Numbered from the stretch's first letter, positions 44,770-55,140 are shown. The stretch is DNA of 64,000 bases from Methanobacteriota archaeon (GCA_016841625.1 JAENYU010000001.1:47919-111918), one strand, 5' to 3'. The notes: generated by a model from the letters alone, not told the origin. Translations and numbers: made by a program.

Positions 44770-44840
44770 TTTTCCTTTTTTGTCTCTTTTCCTTTTTTGT
44801 CTCTTTTCCTTTTTTGTCTCTTTTCCTTTTTTGTCTCTTT
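44770..44840. repeat. 17-bp tandem repeat, about four copies
   Basis: Unit TTTTCCTTTTTTGTCTC downstream of the surface-protein gene; the T-rich sequence may also act in termination. Confidence 0.9.
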
Positions 44841-45042
44841 TCTTTTTTCATTTCATGTTCTTCTTTTTTCATCTGGATGGGAGCACGGAAGGGAACAAAA
44901 CATACACTTTTTATAACTTCAATATTATTTAAACATCGTAAAGTGCATATTCCTAAATATTTGAAGAATAAACTCGCTTAAAGAATAATCCCACATGTAG
45001 TTTCAACCTTTCAAATCCTGAAGTTAATCACTCCCTTTAACC

Positions 45043-45894
45043 ATGCCCCCAGAAATCACCCCCATCCTAAACGAGCCCGCCCTCACAGTCACAAACTCCG
45101 AAACCGCGCTGGTCATAGCTGACATCCACCTCGGGATCGAGTGGGACCTGTACAGGAGCGGGATCAACCTCCCAAGCCGGATGAAAGAGCGGCTGATACG
45201 AATAGAGGGCTATATCGAAGAAGTCAATCCTGACCGGATCGTGCTCCTCGGCGACATCAAGCACAACGTCCCACAGGTCTCCTGGCAGGAGAGGGACGAA
45301 ATCCCGCGCTTCCTCGAAGCCCTGACAGCGCATGCTCCTGTCGACATTTTTCCCGGGAATCACGACGGGGGAATCGACCTCCTCTTCAATAGGCAGAAGG
45401 ATATCAGGCTCCATTCTGCTCGGGGAGCGGTTCTGGACGGGGTAGGCTACTTCCACGGGCACACCTGGCCTGCTCCCGGACTCCTCGGTGCCGGGTCCAT
45501 TGTCACAGCCCACAACCATCCGACAGTCCGTTTCACGGATTCATTCGGCTATTCCATAGTTGAGTCTGCCTGGGTAAGGACGAAGTTTGATGCAGAGGTC
45601 CTGAAAGGGCATTTCCGGAACCTTGATCTTGAAAACCCGGGTCAGTGGGCTGATCCCGAGCTTTTCGTAATGCCGGCTTTTAACGAACTCTGCGGGGGCG
45701 TGCCTTTCAACGAATCCTCTTACGAAGACCTGCTAGGACCTGCATTTTCCTCGGGCAGCATAGAACTTGAGGGTGCGGAAGTCTACCTTCTGGACGGGAC
45801 CAGGCTCGGGCTGCTTAAAAATATCCGGAAACTGGAGCATACGAGAGTTAGAAGTAAGAATAAAAATGGGGGCATGAGGTGCAGAAAATCCTGA
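45043..45894 (+). CDS. Calcineurin-like metallophosphoesterase
   Basis: A 283-aa metallophosphoesterase. The metal ligands are in order: IADIHLG (about residues 25-31), LLGDIKHN (about 69-76), PGNHDGG (about 106-112), GHTWPAPG (about 139-146) and TAHNHPTV (about 154-161). This archaeal family often neighbours Lhr-type helicases, and here an Lhr gene follows at 52171, separated by inserted kinase genes. A nucleic-acid or nucleotide phosphodiester substrate is plausible but unproven. A second, truncated copy of its C-terminal half lies at 49735-50172. Confidence 0.88.
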   Translation: MPPEITPILNEPALTVTNSETALVIADIHLGIEWDLYRSGINLPSRMKERLIRIEGYIEEVNPDRIVLLGDIKHNVPQVSWQERDEIPRFLEALTAHAPVDIFPGNHDGGIDLLFNRQKDIRLHSARGAVLDGVGYFHGHTWPAPGLLGAGSIVTAHNHPTVRFTDSFGYSIVESAWVRTKFDAEVLKGHFRNLDLENPGQWADPELFVMPAFNELCGGVPFNESSYEDLLGPAFSSGSIELEGAEVYLLDGTRLGLLKNIRKLEHTRVRSKNKNGGMRCRKS

Positions 45895-46375
45895 AACTCA
45901 TATGAAACGACATGGTACCGGTCAGAAGGCCTTCAGCGTAAAAAGACGAGACAATCATGCAAAAATAAGTTTCTGTCCCGGATTCCGTAACATATTTCAG
46001 ATTTACTCAAAGATCGCTATGTCTTGATCTGCTTTAAGTTTCTACCCGGAAATGACATCTTATCCATCTTTTTTTCTGATTTTCCGTCAATAACCTTTTA
46101 TCAATAGCATTTACTTTTCTATCCAAATCCTTTAATATAGTTGACGGTCTATTACTGGCACAAGTTTTCTAAATATTTGGAGAAATCTGAAAACTAGGAA
46201 GTTTTAAACAATCTGAGAAACGTTCATATATAATCTATTTATATCACTATATTATATTTTTTTCCGGCAGATTGATTCAGTAATTTTCTTAAAAAACGCA
46301 CATGAAATTCCCAAATTACAGGCATAAATAATGAAAGTACGGATAGACTTTCATGCCAAATGGTCCTGGAATATA
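45895..46375. other. AT-rich spacer
   Basis: About 480 bp with no supported gene; a 41-codon frame from 45902 lacks a ribosome site. TATA-like stretches are present around 46225-46260. The region appears to be the junction where kinase-type sequence was inserted after the phosphoesterase. Confidence 0.45.
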
Positions 46376-46492
46376 ATGAAGGGCGGAAATCGAAGAACAA
46401 CTAGAAGTCCTGGCATCGATATTATCGGGATTTGTCCATGGGAACATGTTTCTGCCAATTCTATCAAATACAGGAAGATTTGATGGATTAAT
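46376..46492 (+). pseudogene. Frameshifted remnant of a MEDS-domain sensor
   Basis: Reading from the ATG at 46376 gives a MEDS-like start (RSPGIDIIGICPW). After the TGG codon at 46438-46440 the frame shifts and continues as GTCFCQFYQIQEDLMD, then stops. Intact MEDS (methanogen/methylotroph DcmR sensory) domains read about GIDIIGDVPWGTHFCQFYQTKEDL, so one G appears to have been lost between these halves. The rest of the domain is missing; the histidine kinase start follows 33 bp later. Confidence 0.65.
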
Positions 46493-46524
46493 AGTGCTCT
46501 AATCTAAGGCAGGACTGGAGAATC

Positions 46525-49500
46525 ATGAAACTTTCTGACCATCAGAGTGCCGACGAACTGGAGATCCGGGTGCAGGAACGGACCGCCGAGCTTGAAAAAG
46601 CCAATCAGGCTTTACGTGCCGAGATTTTCGAGCTCAAGCAGGCAGAGAAGGTTTTGCGCCAGGGTGAGCAGCACATCAGGCTGAAGTCGGAAAGCATCCT
46701 CTCGCCTGCCCTGGAGGTGGCTAACCTTGAGCTTGCAGAGATCATTGACGTCCAGGTGATCCAGTTCCTTATGGACGATTTTTATAAGCTTACTCATATT
46801 CCCATGGGCTTAAACGACCTTAAAGGCAAAGTTCTGGCAGGCATTGGATGGCAGGATATCTGCACCAGATTTCACAGGGTTCATCCCGAAGCCTTCAAAC
46901 ACTGCCTGGAAAGCGACATAAAGCTATCCGTGGGCGTTTCCCCTGGAAAGTTTAAGTTGTTCAAATGCAAAAACAACGTGTGGGACATATCGACCCCAAT
47001 CATGATTGGAGATCAGCAAGTCGGGATTCTCTTCGCAGGGCAGTTCTTTTTTGATGACGAGCCTCTGGACTACGAGCTTTTCCAATCCCAGGCTAAAATA
47101 TACGGCTTCAACGAGGAGGAATACATAGCAGCGCTTGAAAAAGTACCGCGCCTGAGCAGGGAGACTGTGGACACAGGCATGGCTTTCCTCACGAAGCTTG
47201 CAAACATGATTTCACAGCTGAGCTACAGCAATATCAAACTTGTCCAGTCACTGGAGGAACGCGATTCCCTGATGGATGCGTTGCTGGAAAGCGAGAAACG
47301 TGAGCGAGCTCGCTCGGACGAACTGGCAGCAGTATTGGATGCAGTCCCTGCCGCCGTGTGGATAGCGCACGACCCCGGGGCGCTAAAGATAACTGGTAAC
47401 CGGCTCTCCTATGAATGGCTCCGACTTCCAGAGGGTGCAAACGTATCTAAAGCCGCACCTGAGGGGAGACCCGAGACTTATAAACTGTTCAAGGACGGGG
47501 TTGAGATCCCACTTTCAGATATGCCTGTGCGGATGGCGGCTTCAGGAAAAGAGGTAAGCAACTACGAGTTCGACATTGTCTCTCCTGACGGCACGATGCG
47601 GCACTTACTGGGTAACGCTAAATCCTTGCGCGATGGACATGGCAACTCGAATGGATCAATTTCTGCATTCATAGACATCACCGAGCGCAAACGGGCCGAG
47701 GCGACGTTGGCTTTCGAACGATCCCAGCTCCTGTCCATTTTCGATGGCATCGATGATGTGGTGTACGTGACTGATCCGTTCACCTACGAGGTTCTGTACG
47801 CGAATAAGGCGATGAAGGAGAAGTTCGGCGGTGAACTCGTGGGAGGGATTTGCTACCGGGAGTTTCAGCGGAGGGACTCTCCCTGCGATTTCTGCACCAA
47901 TCCGATTATTTTAAAGGAAAAGGACAAACCCTACCATTGGGAGTATTACAACCCCTCGGTGGACCTGTATTTCATGATCATGGACCGGATCATCAAGTGG
48001 CCGGACGGCCGGGATGTGCGGTTCGAGATCGCCAAGGATATTACCGAGAGCAAAAAAGCGGAAGAAGCCCTAAAAAAAGCACATGATAATTTAGAAAAAC
48101 TGGTTGAAGAGAGGACGAAGCAGCTTGAAACGGCTTACAACCGGTTGAAAGAAAGTGAAAAAGGTCTTGCTGAAGCTCAAAGAATGGCTCATATCGGAAA
48201 CTGGAGCTGGGATATTACAACTAATGAATTGTTCTGGTCTGATGAGGTTTATCGTATCTTTGGACTAAATCCTCAAGAATTCAAAGTAACTTATGATTTG
48301 GTTTTAACTTATGTACACCCCGAAGATCTGGACCACCTGATTAATGCAATTAATGAAGGTCTAAACGGAAGACCCTGTGATGTTGATTACCGGATAATCC
48401 TAGCTGATGGAGAAGAGCGCATAGTCCACACAGAAGCAGAGATTATTTTTTATGAGGAAAATGTCCCGGTTCAAGCTAAGGGAATAGTTCAGGACATTAC
48501 TGAGCGCAAAAAAGCAGAAGAGAAGATTAAAACACTGGCAAATGCTCTGGAATCATCGGACGATGCTATTGTAACCAAGTCTCTTGAAGGTATTATTACC
48601 AGCTGGAACCGGGGAGCAGAGCAGATTTATGGTTATTCGGCTGAAGAAATTCTGGGGAAAGATATTTCTATACTTGAACCGGCTAATCTAAAAGGGGAGC
48701 TAAAACAGTTAATTGAGACGATTAAACAGGGGGAACGGGTCAAACACTACGAAACTTTACGGCTTAAAAAGGACGGCACTCTTATAAATGCTTCAGTGAC
48801 TCTTTCTCCGATTTTTGACTCCTCCGGGGAGCTTGTGGCTATCTCAGCTATTGCCAGAGACATTACTGAACGCATTAAAGCAGAAAAAACCCTGGTTGAG
48901 ATGGATAAAATCCGGATTAAAGAAATTCATCACAGAATCAAGAATAATTTGCAGGTGATCTCTTCCCTGCTGGATCTCCAGGCTGAGAAATTCCAGGATA
49001 AAGAGGTACTGGAAGCTTTCAGGGAAAGTCAGAGCCGTGTACTTTCGATGTCTCTTATCCATGAAGAACTTTACAAAGGGGACGGAACCGATAATGTAAA
49101 CTTCTCTGTATATCTTCAAAAGTTAGCTGACAATCTTTTCCAGACTTACAGCCTTGGAAGTAAAAATATCCGCCTGTACATGGATCTGGAAGAAAATGCC
49201 TTCTTTAATATGGATACTGCTGTTCCATTAGGAATAATTGTTAACGAACTCGTTTCGAATTCTCTCAAACATGCATTTACTGAAAAAGAAGGAGATGTCC
49301 GAGTTCGGCTTTGCAGGGAAGAAAAGAATCACGAAATAAGTAAACCCTTCTTCAGCCTGACAATTTCAGATAATGGAAAAGGAATTCCTGAAAATATAGA
49401 ACTGGAGAGTGTTGAATCACTGGGGTTGCAGTTAGTAAATATCCTTATTGACCAGCTGGACGGAAATATCGAGCTTAAGCGAGAGCAAGGGACAGAATTC

Positions 49501-49533
49501 AGAATTACTTTCAACGTAGCGGAAAGACCATAA
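46525..49533 (+). CDS. Sensor histidine kinase: PocR - 4xPAS - HisKA_2 - HATPase
   Basis: A 1002-aa soluble kinase with no membrane segments. Order: coiled coil (residues 10-60); PocR sensory domain (about 65-235, with GWQDICTRFHRVHPEAFKHC and VGILFAGQFF); PAS at about 265-395; a PAS containing CDFC (about 398-510); PAS at about 540-670 (AHIGNWSWD) and at about 675-800 (SWNRGAEQIYGYSAEEILGK). The HisKA_2 phospho-acceptor is in IKEIHHRIKNNLQVISSLLD (about 805-825), followed by the HATPase domain with NELVSNSLKHAF and DNGKGIP. Base composition changes near 48060, where GC-rich gives way to AT-rich, which suggests domain shuffling. No receiver or regulator is adjacent. Start ATG 46525 has GGAG about 10 nt upstream. 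Confidence 0.88.
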   Translation: MKLSDHQSADELEIRVQERTAELEKANQALRAEIFELKQAEKVLRQGEQHIRLKSESILSPALEVANLELAEIIDVQVIQFLMDDFYKLTHIPMGLNDLKGKVLAGIGWQDICTRFHRVHPEAFKHCLESDIKLSVGVSPGKFKLFKCKNNVWDISTPIMIGDQQVGILFAGQFFFDDEPLDYELFQSQAKIYGFNEEEYIAALEKVPRLSRETVDTGMAFLTKLANMISQLSYSNIKLVQSLEERDSLMDALLESEKRERARSDELAAVLDAVPAAVWIAHDPGALKITGNRLSYEWLRLPEGANVSKAAPEGRPETYKLFKDGVEIPLSDMPVRMAASGKEVSNYEFDIVSPDGTMRHLLGNAKSLRDGHGNSNGSISAFIDITERKRAEATLAFERSQLLSIFDGIDDVVYVTDPFTYEVLYANKAMKEKFGGELVGGICYREFQRRDSPCDFCTNPIILKEKDKPYHWEYYNPSVDLYFMIMDRIIKWPDGRDVRFEIAKDITESKKAEEALKKAHDNLEKLVEERTKQLETAYNRLKESEKGLAEAQRMAHIGNWSWDITTNELFWSDEVYRIFGLNPQEFKVTYDLVLTYVHPEDLDHLINAINEGLNGRPCDVDYRIILADGEERIVHTEAEIIFYEENVPVQAKGIVQDITERKKAEEKIKTLANALESSDDAIVTKSLEGIITSWNRGAEQIYGYSAEEILGKDISILEPANLKGELKQLIETIKQGERVKHYETLRLKKDGTLINASVTLSPIFDSSGELVAISAIARDITERIKAEKTLVEMDKIRIKEIHHRIKNNLQVISSLLDLQAEKFQDKEVLEAFRESQSRVLSMSLIHEELYKGDGTDNVNFSVYLQKLADNLFQTYSLGSKNIRLYMDLEENAFFNMDTAVPLGIIVNELVSNSLKHAFTEKEGDVRVRLCREEKNHEISKPFFSLTISDNGKGIPENIELESVESLGLQLVNILIDQLDGNIELKREQGTEFRITFNVAERP

Positions 49534-49734
49534 ATCCTGTGAATTAATAAGCAGAGCGTAACTTCTGCGACAAAGCTTGCGGAAGCAATTTTTCTCAAAA
49601 ACAATCCCATTTTAATTAATATGTCAACTTTTTTTCACTGTTTCATTTCTTCATTTGTACCCTTTGTCTGCATCTCATGAAGACAAGCATTTATATTTGT
49701 GCTGACGAACAGAACAACCAGAATATTCTAAATC
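49534..49734. other. Spacer at an insertion junction
   Basis: AT-rich; it ends where sequence homologous to the upstream phosphoesterase resumes abruptly in mid-gene (49735). No gene seen. Confidence 0.45.
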
Positions 49735-50172
49735 CACGGGCATACCTGGCCTGCTTCCGAACTTCTTGGTGCCGGGTCCGTTGTCACAGCCCACAACCAT
49801 CCGACGGTCCTTTTCACCGATTCATTCGGCTATTCCACAAACGACCCTGCCTGGATAAGGACAAGGTTCAATCCCGAAGTTCTCAGGGAACACTTCAAAA
49901 ACCTGGATTTTAACGATAAGACTGCCTGGGCCAACCCGGAGGTCTTCATCATTCCCGCCTTTAACGAACTCTGCGGAGGAGTGCCTTTCAATGAATCCAC
50001 TTCCGAGGACCTGCCAGGACCGGCATTTTCCTCGGGCAGCATAGAACTTAATTCGGCTGAAATTTATTTGCTGGATGGAACGAAATTAGGGACAGTAAAG
50101 AATCTCAGGAAGCTAGACCATACTCGAACGAGGCTGAAAAAGGAGGGCAGACCTCCAAAAAGACCCAAATAA
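49735..50172 (+). pseudogene. Truncated second copy of the metallophosphoesterase (C-terminal half)
   Basis: 146 in-frame codons align without gaps worth noting to the last half of the protein at 45043, starting at HGHTWPASELLGAGSVVTAH and ending in the same TRTRLKK-type tail. The first ~135 codons, with three of the metal motifs, are missing. The sequence before 49735 is unrelated. Divergence from the intact copy is considerable, for example NDPAWIRTRFNPEVLREHF in place of VESAWVRTKFDAEVLKGHF, so this is an old paralogue or recombinant rather than a recent duplication. A short frame from 49677 reaches neither a start nor the motifs. Confidence 0.8.
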
Positions 50173-50393
50173 AGTTCATGTTTGAATGGGAAGTCGTGAA
50201 AACGATCTCATCTTCAACAATAGTTCTTTATAATAAAATATCATAAGTCCCTATGCAGTATAAAATTCTTCTATTGGATGAGCTACTCATAATTTAAACC
50301 TGTTCAATCCCGGAAAAGTGCCTTTGTATGCTGAACCTGAGGCAAGAATGAGAAAATAATCAGTTTTTGAGTAAACTGGCCGAGGACAATATA

Positions 50394-51914
50394 ATGGCTA
50401 AAGAAGAAAGATATAGGACTCTATTTGAGCAGTCCAATGATGCGATTTTCATAACAAATGGGGAGCGTATTCTGGACGTTAACCCTAAAGGCTGTGAACT
50501 TCTCGGATATGATAGTGCTCATCTTGATAAAATTTCCCTCTTCTCTCTATTTACTGAAGAATCTCTTCCAGGCTTCCGGAAAGCATTGAACTTAACTCTG
50601 GAGAACGGAGCGGCGCTTTTTGAGACAAAGATCAAAAGGTCAGACAATAATATCCTCGACATAGAGGTTAGTTCCTCGCCGATGGGTGAAAAAAGTAAAA
50701 CACTCCTGATAATTGCCCGGGACATAACTTTGCGTAAAGAATCGGAACGTCTGGTGCAAAAAGAAAGAGAGAGATTGAGCGCTTTACTGGAAAAAAGCCT
50801 CTGTGGAATATTGTTAATTGAAGCCTCAAGCCACAAAATAGTTGATGTAAACCCCATCGCAATTAAAACGATAGGGAGAGCAAAAGAAGAGATAGTCGGA
50901 AATGTCTGTCACCAATTCATCTGTCCGGCCGAGGTCGGAAAATGTCCTATCAGTGATCTTGGACTGAATGTGGATAATTCAGAAAAAACTATCATCAATG
51001 CTCAAAGGGAAATCATCCCGATCCTTAAGAGTGTGGCTCCGGTAACCATAGGGGACAGAGATTATTTTGTTGAAAGTTTCATTGACCTGTCCGAGCGTAA
51101 AAGAACCGAAAAGAATCTGCTCCAGGCGAAGTTTGCTGCAGAGAGTGCAAACCGGGTCAAGAGTGAATTCCTCGCTACAATGAGCCACGAACTGAGGACC
51201 CCTCTTACTGCTATCATAGGTTTTTCGGACATGCTGCTCGAAGGTGTAAGTGGAGAACTTGATGAAAGAAGTAAGCGATATTTGAATAATATTTCACGCA
51301 GTGGAAACCACCTCCTCACCCTTATAAACAATGTCCTTGACCTCTCAAAGATTGAAGCCGGGAAAATGGAACTAAACCTGGAACATTTTTTCATTTCCGA
51401 AGTTTTTGACGACTTGAAGTTTATAGCCTCCTCAGGCGCATTAAATAAAGATATTTCGATAGAGTTCAATGTCAAAGATAATCTGTCTATCTTTGCTGAC
51501 AAAGTAAGATTCAAACAGATTCTTTATAATCTTATAAGTAATGCCGTCAAGTTCACCGCCGCTGGCGGGTTCGTAAGAATCTCAACCGGGATGTCCGAAA
51601 ATATGATTCAGGTCCGGGTCTCAGATACCGGCATAGGGATCTCGGAAGAAGAACGGAAATACCTCTTTGAGCCTTTCAAGCAGATTGATTCGGACATGAA
51701 CCGGCAGTACGAAGGTACTGGTTTGGGACTTGCTCTGGTAAAACAGTTTGTTGATATGCATGAGGGCAGAGTATGGTTTACAAGTGTGCAGGGAAAAGGG
51801 TCATCTTTCATATTTGAACTGCCCGTAAATGGTCCGGATGGATCAGAAAACCCGGATAATGTATTGAAAGATGGTGCCACCAAAGTTTGTGCATTTGCTG
51901 ACTTTTCAGGGTGA
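50394..51914 (+). CDS. Sensor histidine kinase: 2xPAS - HisKA - HATPase
   Basis: A 506-aa soluble kinase. PAS-1 spans about residues 5-125 (YRTLFEQSNDAIFITNGERI). PAS-2, about 130-245, contains a cysteine/histidine cluster VCHQFICPAEVGKCPISDLG, a possible metal, haem or redox site. HisKA is KSEFLATMSHELRTPLTAII (His near residue 262). The HATPase domain has N-box NAVKFTA, DTGIGI and GTGLGLALVK. The ATG at 50394 has GAGG 8 nt upstream; an in-frame TTG at 50367 is less likely. It is a different HisKA type from its neighbour at 46525, so the two are not tandem duplicates. No response regulator is nearby. Confidence 0.88.
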   Translation: MAKEERYRTLFEQSNDAIFITNGERILDVNPKGCELLGYDSAHLDKISLFSLFTEESLPGFRKALNLTLENGAALFETKIKRSDNNILDIEVSSSPMGEKSKTLLIIARDITLRKESERLVQKERERLSALLEKSLCGILLIEASSHKIVDVNPIAIKTIGRAKEEIVGNVCHQFICPAEVGKCPISDLGLNVDNSEKTIINAQREIIPILKSVAPVTIGDRDYFVESFIDLSERKRTEKNLLQAKFAAESANRVKSEFLATMSHELRTPLTAIIGFSDMLLEGVSGELDERSKRYLNNISRSGNHLLTLINNVLDLSKIEAGKMELNLEHFFISEVFDDLKFIASSGALNKDISIEFNVKDNLSIFADKVRFKQILYNLISNAVKFTAAGGFVRISTGMSENMIQVRVSDTGIGISEEERKYLFEPFKQIDSDMNRQYEGTGLGLALVKQFVDMHEGRVWFTSVQGKGSSFIFELPVNGPDGSENPDNVLKDGATKVCAFADFSG

Positions 51915-51949
51915 AAAATTCCGGATTTTAATGCGGTATATTTACAGGA

Positions 51950-52097
51950 AGGTCGTTCCCAGCCCCGACGGCGAATAGTACATCATTTATCTCCGCAGGC
52001 TGATAGGGAGGGGTAGCTAACGTTATTGGAACCTATTTAAGGTTGAAAGTTCTTTTCTCAACGCTAAAGACTCAGGGGTTTCCTGCTGAGGTTTTAA
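51950..52097. mobile_element. IS605/TnpB-type end remnants
   Basis: Contains AGGGAGGGGTAGCTAACG (about 52004-52022), close to the TnpB right end AGGGAGGGGTAGTTCAC, and GCTAAAGACTCAGGGGTTTC, then CTGCTGAGG (about 52063-52090), the same motif as at 37768. No transposase remains. This is likely an eroded element between the kinase and the helicase. Confidence 0.5.
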
Positions 52098-52100
52098 GGC

Positions 52101-52152
52101 AGCATCATCTACAACAGCATCATCTACAACAGCATCATCTACAACAGCATCA
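52101..52152. repeat. 15-bp tandem repeat just before lhr
   Basis: Unit AGCATCATCTACAAC, three full copies and a half, ending 20 bp before the helicase ATG. Confidence 0.95.
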
Positions 52153-52170
52153 AAAATGAGCTTTTGAAAA

Positions 52171-55140
52171 ATGACGTTCAACAACCCTTTCGACTCCTTC
52201 CACCCGAGAATCCGGGAAGCTCTCAAAACTCTGGGGTTCACCAAACCCACCGAACCGCAGGAACGGGCTTTTCCCTTCATCCTTGACGGAAAGCATACTC
52301 TTTTGATTGCTCCGACCGGCTCCGGGAAAACAGAATCGGCTGTTCTGCCGGTCTTCCATGCGATCCTTAAGAAGAAGCAGGAGAAACGGAGCGGGATTTC
52401 TGCTCTTTACATCACTCCCCTGCGGGCTCTCAACCGGGACATGCTCTCCCGAATCGAGGTTCTGGGAAAGCTGCTCGATATCAAGGTGCAGGTCCGGCAC
52501 GGGGATACCCCGCAGAGCGAGCGGCAGAAGCAGTCCAGAAATCCCCCTGACTTCCTGATCACAACGCCTGAGACTTTGCAGGCAATGTTTACGGGCTCCA
52601 GGCTGCGAAAGAACCTGGAATCCGTGACCCATGTGGTGGTGGACGAGATCCATGAGCTGGCAGGCTCGAAACGGGGAGCCCAGCTGGCTGTGGGGCTCGA
52701 GAGGCTGGTGGAACTTTCGGGGGAGTTCCAGAGGATCGGCTTATCTGCAACCGTGGGAAACCCCTGGGAGATTGGAAAGTTTTTGGCGGGAGCTGAGCGG
52801 GATTTTACGGTTGTGATGGTGCCCCTGCTCAAGCTGCTGGAATTTGAGGTGGTCAGCCCGCAGGTCCCGGGGGAAGCCGAAGATAGGGAGGGCATGGACA
52901 GGGATGTCCTGGAGATTGTTAGGAAGGTCGGCTGCGAGCCGGAATTTGCTTCCCAGCTCCGCTGCATACGGGACATTGTGGAGGAGAGCCAGTCAACCCT
53001 GATCTTTGTAAATACTCGGCAGAGTGCGGAGGCGCTGGCTTCGGGTTTCAGGAAGATGGGAGTTTCTATCGGAGTGCACCACGGCTCGCTTTCCTTTGAG
53101 GCACGGATCGAGGCTGAGGAAACGTTCAAGCGAGGGGAGCTCCGGGGCTTGATCTGCACATCTTCGATGGAACTCGGGATCGACATTGGGAAGGTGGACC
53201 GGGTGGTCCAGTACGGGTCCCCGAGGCAGGTATCGAGGCTGCTCCAGCGGGTCGGAAGAGCCGGGCATAAGATCCATGAAGTCTCCCGGGGGACGATCAT
53301 TTCGATTGAAGCCGATGACACCGCCGAGAGCATGGCGATTACGAAGGCTGCCCTGGAGGGGAAGGTGGAGAATATCTTTCCGCACGTGAAATCCCTGGAC
53401 GTTGTTGCAAACCAGATCGCAGGGATGGTGATGGACTTTGGGGAAGTGAAGGTCGAAAAGATTTATTCGATTCTCCGGCGGGCGTATATCTTCAAGGACC
53501 TGAGCCCGGAAGAGCTGCAGCGGGTGGTTGACCAGGTTTCCGATTACAGGCTGGTCTGGCGGGATGAGGGTTCGCCTTCGGTTAAGAAGCGGAAGAAGAG
53601 CTGGCAGTATTATTATGATAACCTTTCCATGATCCCGGACGAGAAGAAGTACGAGATCTACGACATCGTGAGCGGCAAGTCCGTAGGGACGCTGGACGAA
53701 GCCTTTGTGGTGAACTTTGCAAGCCCCGGCGCCGTTTTCATTACGAAAGGAGACATGTGGCGGGTCGTGGAGATGCCGGATAAGGAGCGGGAGCCCGGCA
53801 GGGACCGGATAAAGGTGGAACCCGTGGAGGGCATGGGGGAGGTCCCGAGCTGGACTGGGGAGGAAATCCCGGTGCCTTTTGAGGTGGCTCAGGACGTCGG
53901 GAAGCTCAGGGCTGAGATTGCGGGTTTTATCCGGGGCCGGGACGATCAAGAGTCGGAAAATGAGCCAGAAAAAGGGTCGGAACCCGGTGAGGGACTTGAT
54001 GGAGGGCTTGATGAAGGATTTGGTGAAGGACCTGACGATTTCGAGGTTGCCGAAAAGCTCCGGGAAAAGTACCCTGTGGATGTGCATTCCGTGCTCGAAC
54101 TGGTCAGGCTGGTCCGGGAACATGTGGAAGGAGGCTTTCCGCTTCCGGACGCGGACACAATTGTGATCGAGGACGAGGGCGAGGCTGTGACCCTGAACGC
54201 TTGTTTCGGGCACAATACGAACGGGACGCTTGCCCGGGTCCTGACTTCGCTTCTGTCGGCACGTTTCGGGAGCAGTGTGGCTCAGGAGGTGGACCCGTAC
54301 AGGATCAGGCTTACGCTTCCAAGGCGGGTAGGGGCTGTGCAGATCCGGGACATGCTGCTTGCTATCCGTCCGGAGCACGTGGAGCCCATAATCGAGATGA
54401 CGCTTAAGAACACGACCCTGATGAAGTGGAAGATGGTCCACGTAGCCCGGAAGTTCGGCGCCCTTTCAAAGGACATAGAGTACGACCGGATCAGCATGAA
54501 GAAGCTGCTGGACATCTACGAGGGCTCTTCCATGTACGACGAGGTGGTCCGGGAGATCTTCCACGATATGCTGGACGTGGAACGGGCAAAGGAGGTGCTG
54601 GAAAAGGTAGCTTCCGGGGAAATCGCGGTCGAGGTATCGGGCCCGACCCCGATTGGCTCTGCGGGCTTTGCCATGAAAAAGGACCTGGTAGCCCCCGAAA
54701 AGGCGGACCGCTCAATCGTCCTTGCCTTAAAGGAGCGGATCATGAACGACCGGGTGATCCTTTTCTGTACGACCTGCAAGAAATGGACCTCCCGCCGCCA
54801 GGTCAAGAACGTCCCCGAAGAAATCGTCTGCCCGGTCTGCGATTCCAGGTCTATTGCAGCCCTCAAACCCTGGGAAGAAGAGGAGATCAAACTGGTGAGA
54901 AAACAGGGCAAGGGAAGTCCCATCTCAAACGAGGAGAAAAAGAGGATACAGCGGGTCTACAGGAACGCAAGCCTTGTGATGTCCCAGGGGAATAAGGCAG
55001 TAATTGCGCTTGCGAGCAGGGGAGTCGGGCCTGAGACGGCGTCAAGGGTTATTGCGAAGTTGAGAGTGGATGAAGAGGCATTTTACAGGGATATTCTGAA
55101 GGCTGAGAGGCAGTATGTGAAGACAAAGAAGTTCTGGTGA
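52171..55140 (+). CDS. Lhr-type (large helicase-related) ATP-dependent helicase
   Basis: A 989-aa SF2 helicase. Motif [11 protein letters not shown] and [11 protein letters not shown] (about residues 48-58). Motif Ia [13 protein letters not shown]; motif [10 protein letters not shown] (about 154-161); motif [12 protein letters not shown]. Domain 2 has [27 protein letters not shown] and [12 protein letters not shown] (motif VI). Beyond that is the winged-helix and C-terminal part, with a CTTC...CPVC zinc-like knuckle near residue 870-890. Archaeal Lhr-type helicases unwind branched DNA and RNA-DNA hybrids in repair. An acidic, low-complexity insert (about 590-630, [15 protein letters not shown]) is unusual. 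The metallophosphoesterase at 45043 is a likely ancestral neighbour. Confidence 0.9.
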   Translation: MTFNNPFDSFHPRIREALKTLGFTKPTEPQERAFPFILDGKHTLLIAPTGSGKTESAVLPVFHAILKKKQEKRSGISALYITPLRALNRDMLSRIEVLGKLLDIKVQVRHGDTPQSERQKQSRNPPDFLITTPETLQAMFTGSRLRKNLESVTHVVVDEIHELAGSKRGAQLAVGLERLVELSGEFQRIGLSATVGNPWEIGKFLAGAERDFTVVMVPLLKLLEFEVVSPQVPGEAEDREGMDRDVLEIVRKVGCEPEFASQLRCIRDIVEESQSTLIFVNTRQSAEALASGFRKMGVSIGVHHGSLSFEARIEAEETFKRGELRGLICTSSMELGIDIGKVDRVVQYGSPRQVSRLLQRVGRAGHKIHEVSRGTIISIEADDTAESMAITKAALEGKVENIFPHVKSLDVVANQIAGMVMDFGEVKVEKIYSILRRAYIFKDLSPEELQRVVDQVSDYRLVWRDEGSPSVKKRKKSWQYYYDNLSMIPDEKKYEIYDIVSGKSVGTLDEAFVVNFASPGAVFITKGDMWRVVEMPDKEREPGRDRIKVEPVEGMGEVPSWTGEEIPVPFEVAQDVGKLRAEIAGFIRGRDDQESENEPEKGSEPGEGLDGGLDEGFGEGPDDFEVAEKLREKYPVDVHSVLELVRLVREHVEGGFPLPDADTIVIEDEGEAVTLNACFGHNTNGTLARVLTSLLSARFGSSVAQEVDPYRIRLTLPRRVGAVQIRDMLLAIRPEHVEPIIEMTLKNTTLMKWKMVHVARKFGALSKDIEYDRISMKKLLDIYEGSSMYDEVVREIFHDMLDVERAKEVLEKVASGEIAVEVSGPTPIGSAGFAMKKDLVAPEKADRSIVLALKERIMNDRVILFCTTCKKWTSRRQVKNVPEEIVCPVCDSRSIAALKPWEEEEIKLVRKQGKGSPISNEEKKRIQRVYRNASLVMSQGNKAVIALASRGVGPETASRVIAKLRVDEEAFYRDILKAERQYVKTKKFW

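Noticed and set aside
45902..46024. 41-codon frame after the metallophosphoesterase
   Set aside because: No ribosome site, basic low-information translation and no recognisable motif.
46525..51914. Considered the two histidine kinases as a tandem duplication
   Set aside because: Different phospho-acceptor domain types (HisKA_2 versus HisKA) and different sensory domains.
52993..54441. Long minus-strand frame (482 codons) opposite lhr
   Set aside because: Antisense shadow in GC-rich DNA; His/Arg/Leu-rich translation with no domain, while the plus strand encodes full helicase motifs.
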